Notes under the pieces: model-generated
What the model saw: only the letters and a program-made list of their open reading frames with translations
Databases searched by the model: none
What the model was told of the DNA's origin: nothing
Source: Oscillospiraceae bacterium
Lineage (GTDB): Bacteria; Bacillota; Clostridia; Oscillospirales; Ruminococcaceae
Direction of reading: 5' to 3'
NCBI GenBank assembly: GCA_017396055.1
Contig: JAFQND010000195.1
Span: 1-5,567 of the forward strand
DNA length: 5,567 nt
Program-made: the position numbers and the translations under genes
Part shown: positions 4,977 through 5,567 of the stretch, one piece after another
Position numbering within the stretch: the first letter of the stretch is position 1
How the letters are laid out: each line of letters begins with the position of its first letter

Positions 4977-5567
4977 TTATTTGTCGAGGTTGGTGATACC
5001 GTCGATGAACATGTCAAAGTAGGGAGCGGAGCGATACTCGGACTCGTGGAAGTAACCGCCGGAAATGGCCTCGGTCTCGGGAACGTAGTCGCCCATATCG
5101 TCAACGTCAGCCTTGTAGCTCTCAAGGGTCTGGCCGCCAACGGTGAAGGTGGAGGTGTCGAAGACCTTGAGGGTGCCGTCGAGCAGAGCCTGCTTGACTT
5201 CCTCGATCTTGGCAGCAGTGCCCTCAGCAGCGACGGACTCGTTGAGATCCTTCAGAGCAACGCCGCCGTTCTCCAGAGTACCGATCCAGTCGGCAGCGAT
5301 CTCGGTGCCGTCCATGGTGGCCTGCATGGAGTACTTCATGTAGGGAGCCCAGTTGATGTAGGAAGCGACGATGTAGGTGTCGGGGCAGGCATCCTTAGCG
5401 GAGCCGTTGTAGAAGACGAAGGGGATACCCTTGTTCTGGCACTCGGTGGGAGCACCCATGGAGTCGGCGTGCAGGGAGATGAGCTTGCAGTTGTTGTTGA
5501 TGAGCTTGATGGCGCCTTCCTGCTCAAGGGTGGGATCGTACCAGGAGTTGGTGAAGGTCACGTCCAT
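4977..5567 (-). CDS. BMP-family substrate-binding protein of the purine importer, C-terminal part
   Basis: The extracytoplasmic, normally lipid-anchored receptor that delivers substrate to the permeases. Only the last 196 residues are present. The frame is open to the right edge, where the first in-window codon happens to be an internal ATG, and family members are usually about 350-380 residues, so the signal peptide, lipobox cysteine and N-terminal lobe are off-window. Visible features fit the BMP/PnrA fold (periplasmic-binding type 1): TFTNSWYDP (4-12), GAIKLINNNCKLISLHADS (18-36), GIPFVFYNG (47-55), and SYINWAPYMKYSMQATMDGT (69-88). The short C-terminal section ends GITNLDK. The SWYDP and INWAPY aromatic positions resemble, from memory, BMP proteins described as binding purine bases; this supports but does not prove a purine ligand. 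It is followed by a 144-nt gap with two hairpins before the ATPase gene, typical of operons that make excess receptor. The operon promoter lies beyond the window. Confidence 0.92.
   Translation of the reverse strand: MDVTFTNSWYDPTLEQEGAIKLINNNCKLISLHADSMGAPTECQNKGIPFVFYNGSAKDACPDTYIVASYINWAPYMKYSMQATMDGTEIAADWIGTLENGGVALKDLNESVAAEGTAAKIEEVKQALLDGTLKVFDTSTFTVGGQTLESYKADVDDMGDYVPETEAISGGYFHESEYRSAPYFDMFIDGITNLDK

Overview
The window looks like chromosomal DNA from a gut-type clostridium, probably of the Oscillospiraceae/Ruminococcaceae (Faecalibacterium–Subdoligranulum neighbourhood). The grounds are moderately high GC with G/C-rich third codon positions, strong GGAGG-type ribosome binding sites, Firmicutes-like protein sequences, and a CTCCCTC-type intergenic hairpin repeat that I recall as common in that group. 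The taxonomic call is inference from these traits, not a database result.

Layout. Positions 1-216 hold the 3' end of a plus-strand gene of unknown function, closed by a textbook terminator (225-259). Positions 260-614 contain no confident gene. This stretch carries a 136-bp element (301-436) bounded by 18-bp inverted repeats that are each self-complementary, a very doubtful 49-codon minus-strand ORF (375-524), several short palindromes, and a perfect 17-bp bidirectional terminator (540-580). From 615 to the right edge everything reads on the minus strand as one operon. In transcription order it is: a BMP-family substrate-binding protein (4977-5567, cut by the window edge), a double-NBD ABC ATPase (3303-4832), two BPD_transp_2-type permeases (2213-3310 and 1211-2209), and xanthine phosphoribosyltransferase xpt (615-1196).

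How the genes work together. The four transporter genes match the architecture of the B. subtilis NupNOPQ guanosine importer and related BMP-family ABC systems. The binding protein captures a purine nucleoside or base outside the membrane, the two permeases form the channel, and the fused ATPase drives uptake. Xpt then converts xanthine (and more weakly guanine/hypoxanthine) plus PRPP to the nucleotide. Genes from the ATPase to xpt overlap or lie 3-14 nt apart, with ribosome binding sites placed in or directly after the preceding gene, so they are probably translationally coupled. The only sizeable gap (144 nt, binding protein to ATPase) holds two strong RNA hairpins that could raise binding-protein mRNA relative to the membrane components. 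The operon promoter and any purine riboswitch would lie beyond 5567.

I found no clearly new system. The items most worth a second look are the inverted-repeat element, the intercistronic hairpin pair, the tie between an ABC importer and xpt, and Gly-to-Ser changes in both ABC signature motifs.
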